Shown here piece by piece: positions 26,078-35,733 of a stretch of 64,000 nt of DNA. The notes below the pieces were generated by a model. The model saw only the letters and a list, made by a program, of their open reading frames with translations. It had not been told where the DNA came from and ran no database searches. A program made the translations under genes and the position numbers. Positions within the stretch are counted from its first letter, which is position 1; each line of letters opens with the position of its first letter. The stretch covers positions 5,570,001-5,634,000 of the forward strand of contig NZ_CP061947.1 in assembly GCF_014838715.1 (NCBI RefSeq), in the 5' to 3' direction. Source of the DNA: Algoriphagus sp. Y33. Lineage in GTDB: Bacteria > Bacteroidota > Bacteroidia > Cytophagales > Cyclobacteriaceae.

Positions 26078-29020
26078 ATGTCAGAAGAAAAAATGATGCG
26101 TTTAGGCCAGATAGCCAGAAAACTCAACGTGGGTACGGCAACCATAGTTGAGTCCTTGGCTAAAAAGGGCTATGAGGTGGAGAATAATCCGAATTCCAAG
26201 ATCAACATGAGTCAAGTTGAAATGTTGAATAAGGAATTCAAATCTTCTGCCCTGGATAAAGAGGAGGCTTCGCACCTCTCTATAGGGAAGCGGCATGAGC
26301 CAATTTCTGCAGAGCCGGAACCTGCAAAGGAGGAGCCAAAACCAGTGGAGCCTACGCCTGCACCTACACCAACTCCGGCACCTACTCCTGAGCCTGCGCC
26401 TACTCCCACTCCCGCACCTGCTCCTAAAGCAGTCGAGGAGGAGTCTAAGCCGGAGGCCCCTGCACCTACACCTGTTCCTAAAGCAGTGGAGGAGCCTAAG
26501 CCTGCGCCGTCTTCTGAACCTTCTTCTCCGCCTGCCGAAGCAGAGAAAATTTCAACCGAATCCCCTAAATTAGAGGGTATTAAAGTTTTGGGTAAAATAG
26601 ACCTGAGCAAAAACACTTCTTCAGTCCCTAGGCATAAGCAGCATGGCCAGAATAAGTATGGTCAAAAACATGGGGATTCCAGAAAACCTCAACAGCCTGC
26701 CCAGCAGCAACCAAAACCTCAGCCAAAGCCTGCTCAGGAAGTGAAAAAGCCGAATGTTCCGCCGGCACCTCAGGTGAAGAAAGAAGAACCAAAGCCTGAT
26801 CCGCAGAAGCCTACTACTCCTAACGCACCGGCTGCAGGAGATCAGCTGATTTCTGCAAAAGCAGAGTCTCTTAAGGGACTTACAGTTTTAGGGAAAATAG
26901 AACTTCCTGCTGACCGACCTAAGAAGAAAGGTGGTCCGGTAGCTTCCTCTGATGAAAGAGGAAGAGATAAAAAACGCCCGCGTAAGCGTATTGATAAGCC
27001 GGGAGGAGCTCCTGGGCAAGGAAATCGTCCTGGAGGAGCCGGTCCTGGAAATAGACCACAGGGGGGGGGGCCACGTGGCGCAAACCAACCAAGAGGTGGT
27101 GCTCCTGTCAGAGCCCAGAAAGCAGAACCTACCCAGAAGGAAATACAGGATCAAATCAAGCAAACCTTAGCACGCCTTCAAGGTAAAAGTGCCGGAGGAG
27201 GAAAGGGCAAGAGCCGAAGAGATAAGAAGGCCGAGAGAGATAGAGATGTAGATTTTGAAACAGATGAAGTAAAAATCTTAAAGGTTACTGAATTTATTTC
27301 AGCGAATGACCTTGCTGCATTGATGGATCTTACTGTTAATCAGATTATATCTGCTTGCATGTCTTTGGGTATGTTCGTTTCGATTAACCAGCGCTTGGAT
27401 GCAGAGGCAATTACAATTATTGCTGATGAGTTCGGTTATGAGGTGGAATTTACCAAATCAATTGAAGATGAGATTGAGGTGGAGGAAAAAGATTCTCCGG
27501 AACAATTGGTAGAAAGAGCACCGATCGTCACCATCATGGGGCACGTCGATCATGGGAAGACTTCCTTACTGGATTACATCCGTATGTCCAAAGTGACTGC
27601 TGATGAGGCGGGGGGAATCACCCAACACATTGGTGCTTATGATGTAATGACAAAAACAGGTCATAAGATTGCATTCCTTGATACTCCGGGACACGAAGCA
27701 TTTACAGCGATGCGTGCCCGTGGTGCTAAAATCACGGATGTGGCGATTATCGTAATTGCGGCTGATGACAGCATTATGCCTCAGACCAAAGAAGCGATTA
27801 ATCACGCACAGGTTGCCGGTGTACCGATGATTTTTGCCATCAACAAAATAGATAGACCAAATGCCAACCCTGCCAAGATCAAAGAAGAGCTTGCAAACAT
27901 GAATCTCTTGATAGAAGAGTGGGGCGGTAAATATCAATCTCAGGATATCTCTGCTAAAACAGGCGAAGGGATTGATGATTTGTTGGAGAAAGTTCTCTTA
28001 GAATCTGAAGTATTGGAACTCACAGCCAATCCGGACAAAAACGCCGCAGGTACAGTTATAGAAGCGTCATTGGATAAAGGACGAGGCTATGTATCTACTA
28101 TTATGGTTCAGGCCGGTACATTGAAAATCGGAGACATAATTCTAGCCGGTCAGCATCACGGTCGTGTGAAAGCGATGTTTGATCACAAAGGTAAAAAGCT
28201 AAAAGAAGCTGGACCATCTACACCTGTTCAGGTGCTTGGTCTGGGTGGAGCTCCACAAGCGGGTGATATTATCAAAGTTTATGATACTGAGCGCGAAGCT
28301 AGGGATATAGCCAACTCAAGAGAGCAAATCCAGAGAGAGCAAAGCTTAAGAACCAAGAAGCATATCACCTTGGATGAGATCGGTCGTCGTTTGGCAATCG
28401 GTAGCTTCAAGGAACTCAATATCATTATCAAAGGTGACGTGGATGGATCGGTAGAAGCACTTTCTGATTCACTCCTGAAACTTTCTAAGGATGAAGTGAA
28501 AGTGAGCATTATCCACAAAGGTGTGGGACAGATTTCTGAATCTGATGTACTGCTTGCTTCAGCTTCTGATGCGATTATCCTCGGATTCCAAGTGAGACCT
28601 TCTCCTAATGCGAAGAGACTTGCAGAACAGGAAGAGATTGAAATCAGGCATTATTCTATCATCTACGATGCGATCAACCAAATCAAGGATGCTATAGAAG
28701 GCATGCTTGAGCCGGAATTCGAAGAAGTAATCACCGGTAACATCCAGGTTCGTGAAGTATTCAAAATCACCAAAGTGGGTACTGTTGCAGGTTCTTATGT
28801 TACAGATGGTTTCATCACCAGAAAGAATAAGATTCGGGTGATCAGAGACGGTATTGTGATCCACGAAGGTGAAATTGATCAATTGAAGCGATTCAAGGAT
28901 GATGTAGCTGAAGTGAAAGCCGGATACGAATGCGGTATTTCGATCAAGGGCTTCAACAATATCGAGATTGATGATACCATTGAAGGATACGAAATGAAGG
29001 AAATCAAGCGTAAGAAATAA
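26078..29020 (+). CDS. infB: Translation initiation factor IF-2
   Basis: IF-2 is the GTPase that places initiator tRNA on the ribosome. I choose ATG 26078 ([14 protein letters not shown]) over the TTG at 26072. The 980-residue protein has an N-terminal IF2_N-like module and a long low-complexity region (about 75-380) rich in Pro/Ala/Glu, then Gly/Arg/Gln. A second IF2_N module lies near 410-460. The G domain has [13 protein letters not shown] near residue 489, DTPGHEAF and NKIDRPNAN, and domains II to IV follow. The linker contains runs of P-x-P-A-P-T-type repeats and, at 27061-27070, ten consecutive G bases coding for three glycines. A strong terminator follows the gene. Confidence 0.98.
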   Translation: MSEEKMMRLGQIARKLNVGTATIVESLAKKGYEVENNPNSKINMSQVEMLNKEFKSSALDKEEASHLSIGKRHEPISAEPEPAKEEPKPVEPTPAPTPTPAPTPEPAPTPTPAPAPKAVEEESKPEAPAPTPVPKAVEEPKPAPSSEPSSPPAEAEKISTESPKLEGIKVLGKIDLSKNTSSVPRHKQHGQNKYGQKHGDSRKPQQPAQQQPKPQPKPAQEVKKPNVPPAPQVKKEEPKPDPQKPTTPNAPAAGDQLISAKAESLKGLTVLGKIELPADRPKKKGGPVASSDERGRDKKRPRKRIDKPGGAPGQGNRPGGAGPGNRPQGGGPRGANQPRGGAPVRAQKAEPTQKEIQDQIKQTLARLQGKSAGGGKGKSRRDKKAERDRDVDFETDEVKILKVTEFISANDLAALMDLTVNQIISACMSLGMFVSINQRLDAEAITIIADEFGYEVEFTKSIEDEIEVEEKDSPEQLVERAPIVTIMGHVDHGKTSLLDYIRMSKVTADEAGGITQHIGAYDVMTKTGHKIAFLDTPGHEAFTAMRARGAKITDVAIIVIAADDSIMPQTKEAINHAQVAGVPMIFAINKIDRPNANPAKIKEELANMNLLIEEWGGKYQSQDISAKTGEGIDDLLEKVLLESEVLELTANPDKNAAGTVIEASLDKGRGYVSTIMVQAGTLKIGDIILAGQHHGRVKAMFDHKGKKLKEAGPSTPVQVLGLGGAPQAGDIIKVYDTEREARDIANSREQIQREQSLRTKKHITLDEIGRRLAIGSFKELNIIIKGDVDGSVEALSDSLLKLSKDEVKVSIIHKGVGQISESDVLLASASDAIILGFQVRPSPNAKRLAEQEEIEIRHYSIIYDAINQIKDAIEGMLEPEFEEVITGNIQVREVFKITKVGTVAGSYVTDGFITRKNKIRVIRDGIVIHEGEIDQLKRFKDDVAEVKAGYECGISIKGFNNIEIDDTIEGYEMKEIKRKK
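27061..27070 (+). repeat. Homopolymer of ten G inside infB
   Basis: Ten consecutive G bases lie in the Gly-rich linker of infB and are in frame as given. Such a tract is prone to slippage and to sequencing error. Confidence 0.9.
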
Positions 29021-29045
29021 TTTTCGCTAAGATATATTGATGAAT

Positions 29046-29071
29046 AGGGACAGCATTGCTGTCCCTTTTTT
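29046..29071 (+). terminator. Intrinsic terminator after infB
   Basis: AGGGACAGC and GCTGTCCCT pair around the loop ATT and are followed by six T residues. It closes the rimP-nusA-infB operon. Confidence 0.9.
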
Positions 29072-29082
29072 AGTTTTGCACC

Positions 29083-29280
29083 ATGACGACAGCCTTACAG
29101 TATCTGATTTGGTTTTTATTTTATTTTTCTTTGGCCAGTCTGATCGTAGGATTGATCCGACCTGTATTTGTGCTTTGGTTTATGGATAGGATGAACCGCC
29201 GTAAAGTCCTAAAATTCTACGGAGCTGCTTCCGTTTTATTTTTGTTTATTGGAGTATTGGCGAAATATTATTTCAACTAA
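29083..29280 (+). CDS. Small two-helix membrane protein
   Basis: This is a 65-residue protein with two hydrophobic segments at about residues 5-32 and 46-62, separated by the basic loop MDRMNRRKVLKFYG. The hydrophobic/basic pattern is that of a genuine small inner-membrane protein. Similar short proteins are common in Bacteroidota, but I know of no assigned function. It starts just after the infB terminator, so it should have its own promoter, which I could not identify. Confidence 0.65.
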   Translation: MTTALQYLIWFLFYFSLASLIVGLIRPVFVLWFMDRMNRRKVLKFYGAASVLFLFIGVLAKYYFN

Positions 29281-29404
29281 TAATAAATTATAGGAAATGA
29301 TTTTGATTTATTGTCGAATATTGAAATAATGATTTTAATTTTTTGATTAGCACTGGTTTTACAAATTGAATTTTAATACTTTTCGAATTGTAATAATCCC
29401 AGAA

Positions 29405-29950
29405 TTGAAAAAAGTCCTATCCATATTTCTTTTTGCATGTTTTGCCCTTTACAATTTTGGCTACTATGCGTTTTATATGACATATGAGAGTCATTTGGAA
29501 AGCAAATGGGTGGATTATATTTATGGTAATGATCCCGTAAATCTTAAGCAGGAATTAATTGAGATTCCGCTTTCGGCACCTTACATGATGAATCAGGAGA
29601 GCTTTCAAGCTACCAATACTCCTTTTGAAAAAGACGGTAAATATTATCGGGCAATTAAGCAACGGTATCAAAATGACACACTTCAGGTGGTAGTAGTGCC
29701 TGATACTTCCAGGAAAGCGCTGGATAACACTGTTAAGAAATGGATATCCTCTCTTGTGGATGATGAACTTCCTACAGGAGAAAATGGTAAAGCTGAGGTA
29801 AAGCTCTTTGTAAAGGATTATATTATGCCCAATTTAGTTGGGATTTCATCACCTACTTTGTATTCCTTAGATCCTGTCCAAGGATATTTGGTATTTCTGT
29901 ATACCAATCCCGGCAGTGGGGTTGATTGCCCGCCTCCCCGTACTTCCTGA
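29405..29950 (+). CDS. Hypothetical membrane-anchored or secreted protein
   Basis: The frame 29366-29950 has no ATG before the hydrophobic segment. I place the start at TTG 29405, which would give M-KKVLSIFLFACFALYNFGYYAF, a good signal or anchor sequence. TTG 29366 is the alternative. The resulting protein has about 181 residues, with a mixed alpha/beta body and a C-terminal tail ending NPGSGVDCPPPRTS that contains its second cysteine. I do not recognise the family. It precedes the operon of two barrel proteins and a haloperoxidase-like lipoprotein by 136 bases and may or may not belong with them. Confidence 0.55.
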   Translation: MKKVLSIFLFACFALYNFGYYAFYMTYESHLESKWVDYIYGNDPVNLKQELIEIPLSAPYMMNQESFQATNTPFEKDGKYYRAIKQRYQNDTLQVVVVPDTSRKALDNTVKKWISSLVDDELPTGENGKAEVKLFVKDYIMPNLVGISSPTLYSLDPVQGYLVFLYTNPGSGVDCPPPRTS

Positions 29951-30086
29951 TAGATTTTTTGAGTACTGTTTATGTTTCGTCATGTTTTTGATGTGTGTAC
30001 GAGCGTAAATAGTTGCCATTATCCCTGCGCTTAATTGTGAAGGGATGAGTCGGCCTTAACTATTCAGGAACTTTAATTTAAATTTT

Positions 30087-31028
30087 ATGAAAGTGCATTT
30101 CAGGCAGCTTATACTCTTGATAGGAGTATTCTGTGTGCCCTATTTGTCTTTGGCACAAACTCCTACTGATGGGTTGATGATGCCAAAGGGTGACATCTGT
30201 TTCCTACTCAATTTTGAATATGGGCAGTTTGATCATTATTGGGAGGGAGAGACCCTTCGGAAAAACGGAACCATAGCCAAAGTACAAAGGAGAACAGCTA
30301 TGGTAATGGCAGCTTATGGAATTACTAAGCGGCTGGATGTATATGCAGGACTTCCTTATGTAAGTACCAATTCTACCACGCCAAACGGTGGAAAGTTTGC
30401 CGGAACTTCAGGAATTCAGGACTTGGCACTTGGGCTAAAATATGAGGTGCTTAGGCACAAAGGGGAAAGAGGTGAGTTGACAGTGTTTGGCTCTGTCCTT
30501 TTTTCTACTCCTGTGTCCAATTACCTTTCAGATTATCAGCCTTATAGTATTGGGATAGGAGCCCCACAAATAGCCTGGAGAGGAATCCTGGAGTACGAGT
30601 GGAACAATGGATTCTATGCCAGAGTGCAAGGTGGCTACCTCTGGAAAGGCTATACCCAAGCTGAACGCGAATACTATTACAACGATGGCAGCTATTTCAC
30701 CTCATGGATGGATGTGCCAAGTGCTTGGACGTATGAAGCCGTTGTGGGGAAGTGGTTTATGAATAAATCCCTTAAAACAGAATTGAGCTACAATTCCTCA
30801 AGTTCTACTTCCGGTGATGATATCCGGGCTTACAATGCCCCTCAGCCTACCAATAAGGTCAATATGGATCGTATAGGTGTATTTGCCCAATATTTCTTCA
30901 ATAACCCAAAAGGACTGGGATTGGTAGCTTCCTACAGCAGGGTAATCAACGGTCGGAATGCACCTGAATTGTCAGTATTCAGCGCCGGAGTTACCTATCA
31001 GTTTGGCCTTTTCTCAGCTAAAAATTAA
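30087..31028 (+). CDS. Outer-membrane beta-barrel protein, transporter (MetA-pathway-like)
   Basis: This protein of 313 residues has a signal peptide ending at SLAQ (about residue 24). The mature chain alternates aromatic and polar residues in beta-strand style and ends in TYQFGLFSAKN, as expected for an outer-membrane barrel. The pattern AAYGITKRLDVYAGLPYVS and TSGIQDLALGLKYEV is that of the family annotated as phenol/meta-pathway degradation transporters. Its substrate is unknown. It is the first gene of an operon; the haloperoxidase-like lipoprotein gene follows after 4 bases. Confidence 0.65.
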   Translation: MKVHFRQLILLIGVFCVPYLSLAQTPTDGLMMPKGDICFLLNFEYGQFDHYWEGETLRKNGTIAKVQRRTAMVMAAYGITKRLDVYAGLPYVSTNSTTPNGGKFAGTSGIQDLALGLKYEVLRHKGERGELTVFGSVLFSTPVSNYLSDYQPYSIGIGAPQIAWRGILEYEWNNGFYARVQGGYLWKGYTQAEREYYYNDGSYFTSWMDVPSAWTYEAVVGKWFMNKSLKTELSYNSSSSTSGDDIRAYNAPQPTNKVNMDRIGVFAQYFFNNPKGLGLVASYSRVINGRNAPELSVFSAGVTYQFGLFSAKN

Positions 31029-31032
31029 ACGG

Positions 31033-32574
31033 ATGAAAATACTTCGACTATCACTAGTAGTACTAGTTGCCCTGCTCACTGTGACGGGATGCAACATGGA
31101 TTTAAATACAGAATTGGAATTCGAGAGCTATGAATTTTCAGGGATTGATCAGGATGCAGGTACCTGGAAACCGATATTGATTTCCTCCGGAAGTGATATT
31201 GCTGTTGATGAACCTACGGCTGATAATTCCCCTGAGTTTTTGGCAGAATTGGATGGAGTGAAATCGAGGATAGCCTCCATGTCAAGCGATGAGAAGAAGA
31301 ATGTATCTCATTGGACCAATAATGCTGTTATCCGCTGGAACGAAGTTGCGCTAGGGCTTATTGCCAAGTACAATTTGATACCGGGTCCCAATGAGGATGA
31401 CTCTTATACACTGCCCAATCCGGCTAATCCGGCTGGCCCGCCTGCATTTCCATTTGCCCATCCACCCTATGCGAGTAGAGCTTTGGCATATCTTTCTGTT
31501 GCACAATATGATGGATTGATTTCTGCATGGCATTACAAATTTCTCTATCAAAGACCTGCCCCTTATGAGATAGATGCGGAAATCCCACATGCTTATGTTT
31601 CCAATAATTTACCTTCATATCCATCCGAGGGTGCGGTGTTGGCCACAGTATCGAGGAAGATATTGACAGCTATGTTTCCATTAGAGGCTGAATACTTGAT
31701 GCGGCTGGAGCAGCAGCACTTGGAAAGCTTGGTGTTGTCAGGAGAACATGTGCCGAGTGACGTGGAAGCAGGAAAGAAGATAGGAGAGGAGATCGCTAGT
31801 ATTGCACTTGCAAGAGCATCCAGTGATGGGATGAAGAATGCCCAAGCACCGAAGTCCGTTTCCGATTCCCTGAGAGCAGCGGCATTTGAACGCTTTGGCT
31901 GGCAATGGGAAAATCTGGAAAGCCCTGCCCGTCCGGTAGGATTGACCCCTCTATTTGGCCAAGTGAAAATGTGGAGTGTTGAAAATGTAGAAGATACTAG
32001 ACCTGGGGTTCCGCCTGCTCCCGGTTCTGAAGCATTCAATAAGGATGTGAAGATCTTGCAGGACTATGCTGAGAATGTCACCCAAGAGCGTAGAAAAATC
32101 GCGAATTTCTGGCAAGATGGTCTTGGTACCTACACACCTCCCGGGCACTGGAATGACATAGCGGGTGAATTTATACTCAAATACAAGCTTAACTCAATAC
32201 GCACTGCCCGTGCATTTGCCTATATGAATATGGCGATCATGGATGGAGGGGTCAGTTGCTGGGATGCCAAGTTCTATTACTATTATCCTAGACCTATACA
32301 GATGATCAAGGATTTTGAGACTATTGCAGGTACACCAAACTTTCCTGCCTACACCTCAGGACATTCTGTGTTTTCGGCTGCAGCGGCTGAAGTCTTAACC
32401 TATCTATTTCCTCAGGAGGGAAATGTGTTTCAGAAGTGGGCGGAAGAAGCTGCAATATCTAGGGTTTACGGAGGTATTCACTGGACTTTTGATGCTACCG
32501 TCGGGACTACGCAGGGTAGAGATGTCGCCCAATACACCATTGACGTCGCCAGATCTGACGGCGCAGATAATTAA
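31033..32574 (+). CDS. Vanadium-dependent haloperoxidase-like PAP2-superfamily lipoprotein
   Basis: The start at 31033 opens on a lipoprotein signal (VVLVALLTVTGC, lipobox cysteine near residue 19). The longer frame overlaps the upstream gene and is rejected. The 513-residue protein ends with the complete vanadate/phosphate-binding signature of the acid phosphatase/vanadium haloperoxidase superfamily. This is K413-x6-R420-P, S-G-H at 442-444, and S476-R477-x5-H483-x3-D487. That order and spacing (K-X6-RP, SGH, SR-X5-H) fits the haloperoxidase branch. It is probably anchored on the envelope facing the periplasm or surface. It could oxidise halides with peroxide or act as a phosphatase; the sequence does not decide. 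Barrel-protein genes flank it at 4 and 19 bases. Confidence 0.75.
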   Translation: MKILRLSLVVLVALLTVTGCNMDLNTELEFESYEFSGIDQDAGTWKPILISSGSDIAVDEPTADNSPEFLAELDGVKSRIASMSSDEKKNVSHWTNNAVIRWNEVALGLIAKYNLIPGPNEDDSYTLPNPANPAGPPAFPFAHPPYASRALAYLSVAQYDGLISAWHYKFLYQRPAPYEIDAEIPHAYVSNNLPSYPSEGAVLATVSRKILTAMFPLEAEYLMRLEQQHLESLVLSGEHVPSDVEAGKKIGEEIASIALARASSDGMKNAQAPKSVSDSLRAAAFERFGWQWENLESPARPVGLTPLFGQVKMWSVENVEDTRPGVPPAPGSEAFNKDVKILQDYAENVTQERRKIANFWQDGLGTYTPPGHWNDIAGEFILKYKLNSIRTARAFAYMNMAIMDGGVSCWDAKFYYYYPRPIQMIKDFETIAGTPNFPAYTSGHSVFSAAAAEVLTYLFPQEGNVFQKWAEEAAISRVYGGIHWTFDATVGTTQGRDVAQYTIDVARSDGADN

Positions 32575-32593
32575 TCATTAGACAATAAAATAA

Positions 32594-33715
32594 ATGAAAA
32601 AATATATCAAAATCCTATTCGCTACTGCCGTATTGACTTTAGCATATATTAATTCTTATGCCCAGGGTTGTGTGGCTATCAGACAGTTTTCAGGCGTAGG
32701 TACTACCACAGGTCAAGTGGGCGGACAGTCGGCAGGAGACTGGAACCTCGCCTTGAATTATAGATATTTCAAATCTTTCCGGCATTTCAGCGGAAAAGAG
32801 GAGCATCCACATCGAGTGGAGCAAGGTACAGAAGTGATCAATAAATCCCATTTCGTAGATCTGGCGGTAAATTACTCCTTTACCGATAGGTTTTTTGGCT
32901 CATTGATTCTTCCTTTTGTCACCCATGACAGATCTTCCATGTACGAGCATGGTGGAAATCCTCCCAATGGACTTGGAGAACGTCATCATACCAGCGTTAG
33001 CGGAATAGCGGATATGCGTCTGTCGGCTAATTATTGGCTAATCAGTCCTGCAAAAGCCCAACATGGAAATGTATCTGTGGGTTTGGGAATCAAACTGCCT
33101 ACCGGTGCTTACGGTGCTGAAGGGATGTTTTATAATCAGGGACCTGATAGGAATATTGACAGAATAGCTGTGTTGGATCAATCCATCCAGCCCGGTGACG
33201 GAGGTGTAGGGGCCACATTGGATGTACAGGGCTTTTATATGCTATCCCACAGTGTGGTCTTGAGCGGAAGTCTTTTTTATCTGGCAAATCCTCAAGCGAC
33301 TAACGGCACCGTAAGACGGGGTGGGAATCCTGAAACCCCGGAGTTCGATGAGTTTTCTGTACCTGATCAGTATGCCGTCCGTATAGGAGCATCTTATATG
33401 ACTCCACTGCCTGGAGTGAGTATATATGGAGGAGGACGGATGGAATGTCTTACTGCCAGTGATTTGTTCGGAAGCAGTGAAGGCTATAGAAGACCTGGAT
33501 ACGTGATTTCTGTTGAACCGGGAATCACTTACAGTAAGGGCAATTTTGCAGCTTTGCTGTCCGTCCCTATCGCGGTAGAACGCAACCGCACCAAAAACTA
33601 CACGGACAAAATCCGTGGATCCCACGGAGACGCAGCTTTTGCAGATTATATGATCAATGTGGGCTTGGCATGGAGAATTCCCAAAAAAGCCACGGAAGTT
33701 TTTAATTCACTTTAA
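32594..33715 (+). CDS. Outer-membrane beta-barrel protein
   Basis: This protein of 373 residues has a signal peptide (MKKYIKILFATAVLTLAYINSYAQ) cleaved near residue 24. The repeated hairpin pattern is that of an outer-membrane barrel, for example LALNYRYFKSF, ADMRLSANYWL and VSVGLGIKLPTGAYG. Several His residues cluster near residues 60-75 and 127-133 (GERHHTSVSG). It resembles transporter-like porins found beside oxidoreductases. It is the third gene of the operon with the haloperoxidase-like lipoprotein, 19 bases downstream of it. The substrate is unknown. Confidence 0.65.
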   Translation: MKKYIKILFATAVLTLAYINSYAQGCVAIRQFSGVGTTTGQVGGQSAGDWNLALNYRYFKSFRHFSGKEEHPHRVEQGTEVINKSHFVDLAVNYSFTDRFFGSLILPFVTHDRSSMYEHGGNPPNGLGERHHTSVSGIADMRLSANYWLISPAKAQHGNVSVGLGIKLPTGAYGAEGMFYNQGPDRNIDRIAVLDQSIQPGDGGVGATLDVQGFYMLSHSVVLSGSLFYLANPQATNGTVRRGGNPETPEFDEFSVPDQYAVRIGASYMTPLPGVSIYGGGRMECLTASDLFGSSEGYRRPGYVISVEPGITYSKGNFAALLSVPIAVERNRTKNYTDKIRGSHGDAAFADYMINVGLAWRIPKKATEVFNSL

Positions 33716-33719
33716 TCAT

Positions 33720-33880
33720 GAGGCTGTCTCATAACTCATAATTTGTCACGTTGAGCGGACGTCTTCCCGGAGGGCAGGAAGTAGAAATGGGCTTAATTAG
33801 CACATGCAAAGCTTCTACTTCCCGCCAAGACTAGGCAAGCAGCTCAGCCTGGCAAGAAAAGCTGGTTATGAGATAGCCTC
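33720..33880. mobile_element. 161-bp MITE-like inverted-repeat element
   Basis: GAGGCTGTCTCATAAC at 33720-33735 and GTTATGAGATAGCCTC at 33865-33880 are inverted copies that match at 15 of 16 positions. Inside, GGAAGTAGAA (33777-33786) pairs with TTCTACTTCC (33813-33822). A copy of the dispersed repeat GTCACGTTGAGCGGA lies at 33745-33759. There is no ORF and no obvious target duplication. The size, terminal inverted repeats and lack of coding capacity suit a non-autonomous mobile element or dispersed repeat. It sits immediately after the stop codon of the barrel gene and before the DUF3179 operon. Confidence 0.65.
33745..33763. repeat. Dispersed intergenic repeat, copy B
   Basis: GTCACGTTGAGCGGACGTC shares the core GTCANGTTGAGCGGA with copy A at 1467-1488. 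Here it is embedded in the MITE-like element. Confidence 0.5.
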
Positions 33881-33994
33881 TGTTTTCCCCTTTGTTGCAA
33901 ATTTCCTTTGAAATGGATTTTCCATAGTTCACTGGGATGATGTGCCTTATATAAGGGAATAACCGGTTTCACTTTCTTTTGATCGAATTCTCCT

Positions 33995-35143
33995 ATGAAA
34001 ATCCTGTTTTACTGTGGTTTAGGCTTTTTGCTGCTGTTTGAATTTCTGAAGATATATTTCATCATGCCTTTTCCCGGCAGTCAGCAATGGGATACCATTG
34101 ATTTTGCCTATTTCCTTCATCGTAATAAAGTGACCTTTTGGGTTGTCGCGCTGACGTTGATCGTCATTGGCCTCAAACCGGTCATGTCTAGTTCCAAAAA
34201 GTGGGTTCCCTTCCTTTGCCTGTCAATCACGGTAGCACTTATCTGTATTTTCAATTTTAAAATGGCAGCTGATGTAATGTTTGAAGAGCCCAAAGAGCTC
34301 AGTTTTCAAAACAGGGATTCTTTTGAAGGCAATGACAGTACGCTGGTTATTGCCATTCAAAACGGAGAAGAAGCCAAAGCCTACCCCATCCGTTACATCG
34401 TGTATCATCATCAGGTGAGAGATACTCTGGCAGGTAATCCTGTGATGGTGACCTACTGCTCTGTATGTCGGACAGGGCGTGTTTTTTCTCCTTTTGTGAA
34501 AGGGAAAGCAGAAAAATTCCGGTTGGTAGGCATGGATCATTTCAATGCCATGTTTGAAGATTCAGAGACAGGAAGCTGGTGGCAACAGGCTACAGGAGAA
34601 GCTATTGCCGGTAAGTTGAGGGGAGAAAAACTGGATGAAATCGAATCAACGCAGTTGACTGCAGGAGCATTCTTCAAAGCCTTCCCCCAAGGAGAAATTA
34701 TGGCTGAGGATCCAAATTTCATTTCGAAATATGACTCCTTGGGCAAATTTGAAAAAGGGACAAGCGAAAGCAAACTTACCGGGACAGATCCTTTTTCTTG
34801 GAATGAGAAATCATGGGTGATAGGTGTTGACCTGCAAAGTGGTGCAAAAGCTTACGACTGGAACGAACTTGAAAATAACCGTTCAATCCGTGATCAAGTA
34901 GGCGATCAGGATATTGTGATCCTTTTGCATGAAGACACCCAAAGTTTTGCAGTCTATGAGATTCCTCCCTTCACAGGGATCCACCTCTGGGCCGGAGATA
35001 CACTTTATCTGGATTCAGATGCTTATTCTTTTACCGGAAAATCTCTGGATTCTAGCCAACCTAATCTGAAGCGCCTTAAAGCTTACCAGGAATTCTGGCA
35101 TAGCTGGAGGACTTTCAGGCCTAACACTAGAAAATATAACTAA
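33995..35143 (+). CDS. DUF3179 domain membrane protein
   Basis: This protein has 382 residues. Three hydrophobic segments lie in the first 95 residues, and a soluble DUF3179 domain follows. Family marks are VMVTYCSVCRTG (C-x-x-C near residue 155), FRLVGMDHFNAMFEDSETGS, and SWWQQATGEAIAGKLRGEKL. The domain is widespread and its biochemical function is unknown to me. The conserved C-x-x-C suggests metal or redox chemistry. It is the first gene of a tight six-gene operon, with the AhpD-like gene starting 7 bases downstream. DUF3179 genes are often found beside redox proteins, which fits the context. Confidence 0.85.
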   Translation: MKILFYCGLGFLLLFEFLKIYFIMPFPGSQQWDTIDFAYFLHRNKVTFWVVALTLIVIGLKPVMSSSKKWVPFLCLSITVALICIFNFKMAADVMFEEPKELSFQNRDSFEGNDSTLVIAIQNGEEAKAYPIRYIVYHHQVRDTLAGNPVMVTYCSVCRTGRVFSPFVKGKAEKFRLVGMDHFNAMFEDSETGSWWQQATGEAIAGKLRGEKLDEIESTQLTAGAFFKAFPQGEIMAEDPNFISKYDSLGKFEKGTSESKLTGTDPFSWNEKSWVIGVDLQSGAKAYDWNELENNRSIRDQVGDQDIVILLHEDTQSFAVYEIPPFTGIHLWAGDTLYLDSDAYSFTGKSLDSSQPNLKRLKAYQEFWHSWRTFRPNTRKYN

Positions 35144-35150
35144 GCTAAAC

Positions 35151-35717
35151 ATGCCTCACATCACACTAGAAGAGCATCTCCCCGGAATCACCGGACTGCT
35201 CGAATATAGAAAAGACACTGCCCAGCCGATCAGAGAGTTGACCCAACTGCTCTTGAGGGGGCCTTCCTCTTTGACAGAGGCGGAGCGGGAATTAATTGCC
35301 ACGATTGTTTCCCATGGAAATGAGTGCAAATTCTGCACAACTGCCCATGCCGAAACGGTCAATGAGTTGCTGCATGAATGCGATACGGTACAGCAGGTTT
35401 TGGATAATGTGGAGACGGCTTCTATTTCCAGCAAAATGAAAGCCTTGCTGATAATTGCAAGACAAACACAACAAAGTGGGAAGAGTGTAACCACCGCCCA
35501 TATTCAGCGGGCAAAACATGCCGGAGCTACGGATCTGGAGATACACGACACCGTATTGATCTCAGCTCTTTTTTGCCTGTATAATAGGTATGTGGACGGA
35601 CTTGGTACCAAGCTTCCAAAGGACAATTCTTACTTCAAATCCCTTGCCGAACGGTTAACCACTCAAGGTTATCATCGAAATCCCGGTGGATATGAACATC
35701 TCAAAAACAACAAGTAG
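35151..35717 (+). CDS. AhpD-like/carboxymuconolactone decarboxylase family protein 1
   Basis: This is an all-helical protein of 188 residues in the CMD/AhpD superfamily, peroxidase-related subgroup. The signature is ERELIATIVSHGNECKFCTTAH, holding the redox-active C-x-x-C, followed by a conserved histidine. A later conserved region reads AGATDLEIHDTVLISALFCLYNRYVDGLGT. Such proteins use the cysteine pair to reduce peroxides or act on related oxidised compounds. It resembles the two further paralogues in the same operon (39756 and 40311), and the three probably arose by tandem duplication. Confidence 0.85.
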   Translation: MPHITLEEHLPGITGLLEYRKDTAQPIRELTQLLLRGPSSLTEAERELIATIVSHGNECKFCTTAHAETVNELLHECDTVQQVLDNVETASISSKMKALLIIARQTQQSGKSVTTAHIQRAKHAGATDLEIHDTVLISALFCLYNRYVDGLGTKLPKDNSYFKSLAERLTTQGYHRNPGGYEHLKNNK

Positions 35718-35733
35718 CAAAACTTGACCCAAA

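Noticed and set aside
26212..26616. ORFs in other frames over the Pro/Ala-rich part of infB
   Set aside because: They are artefacts of biased codons in a low-complexity region. The repeated Gly/Ser/Ala or Leu/Arg strings mirror the infB repeat.
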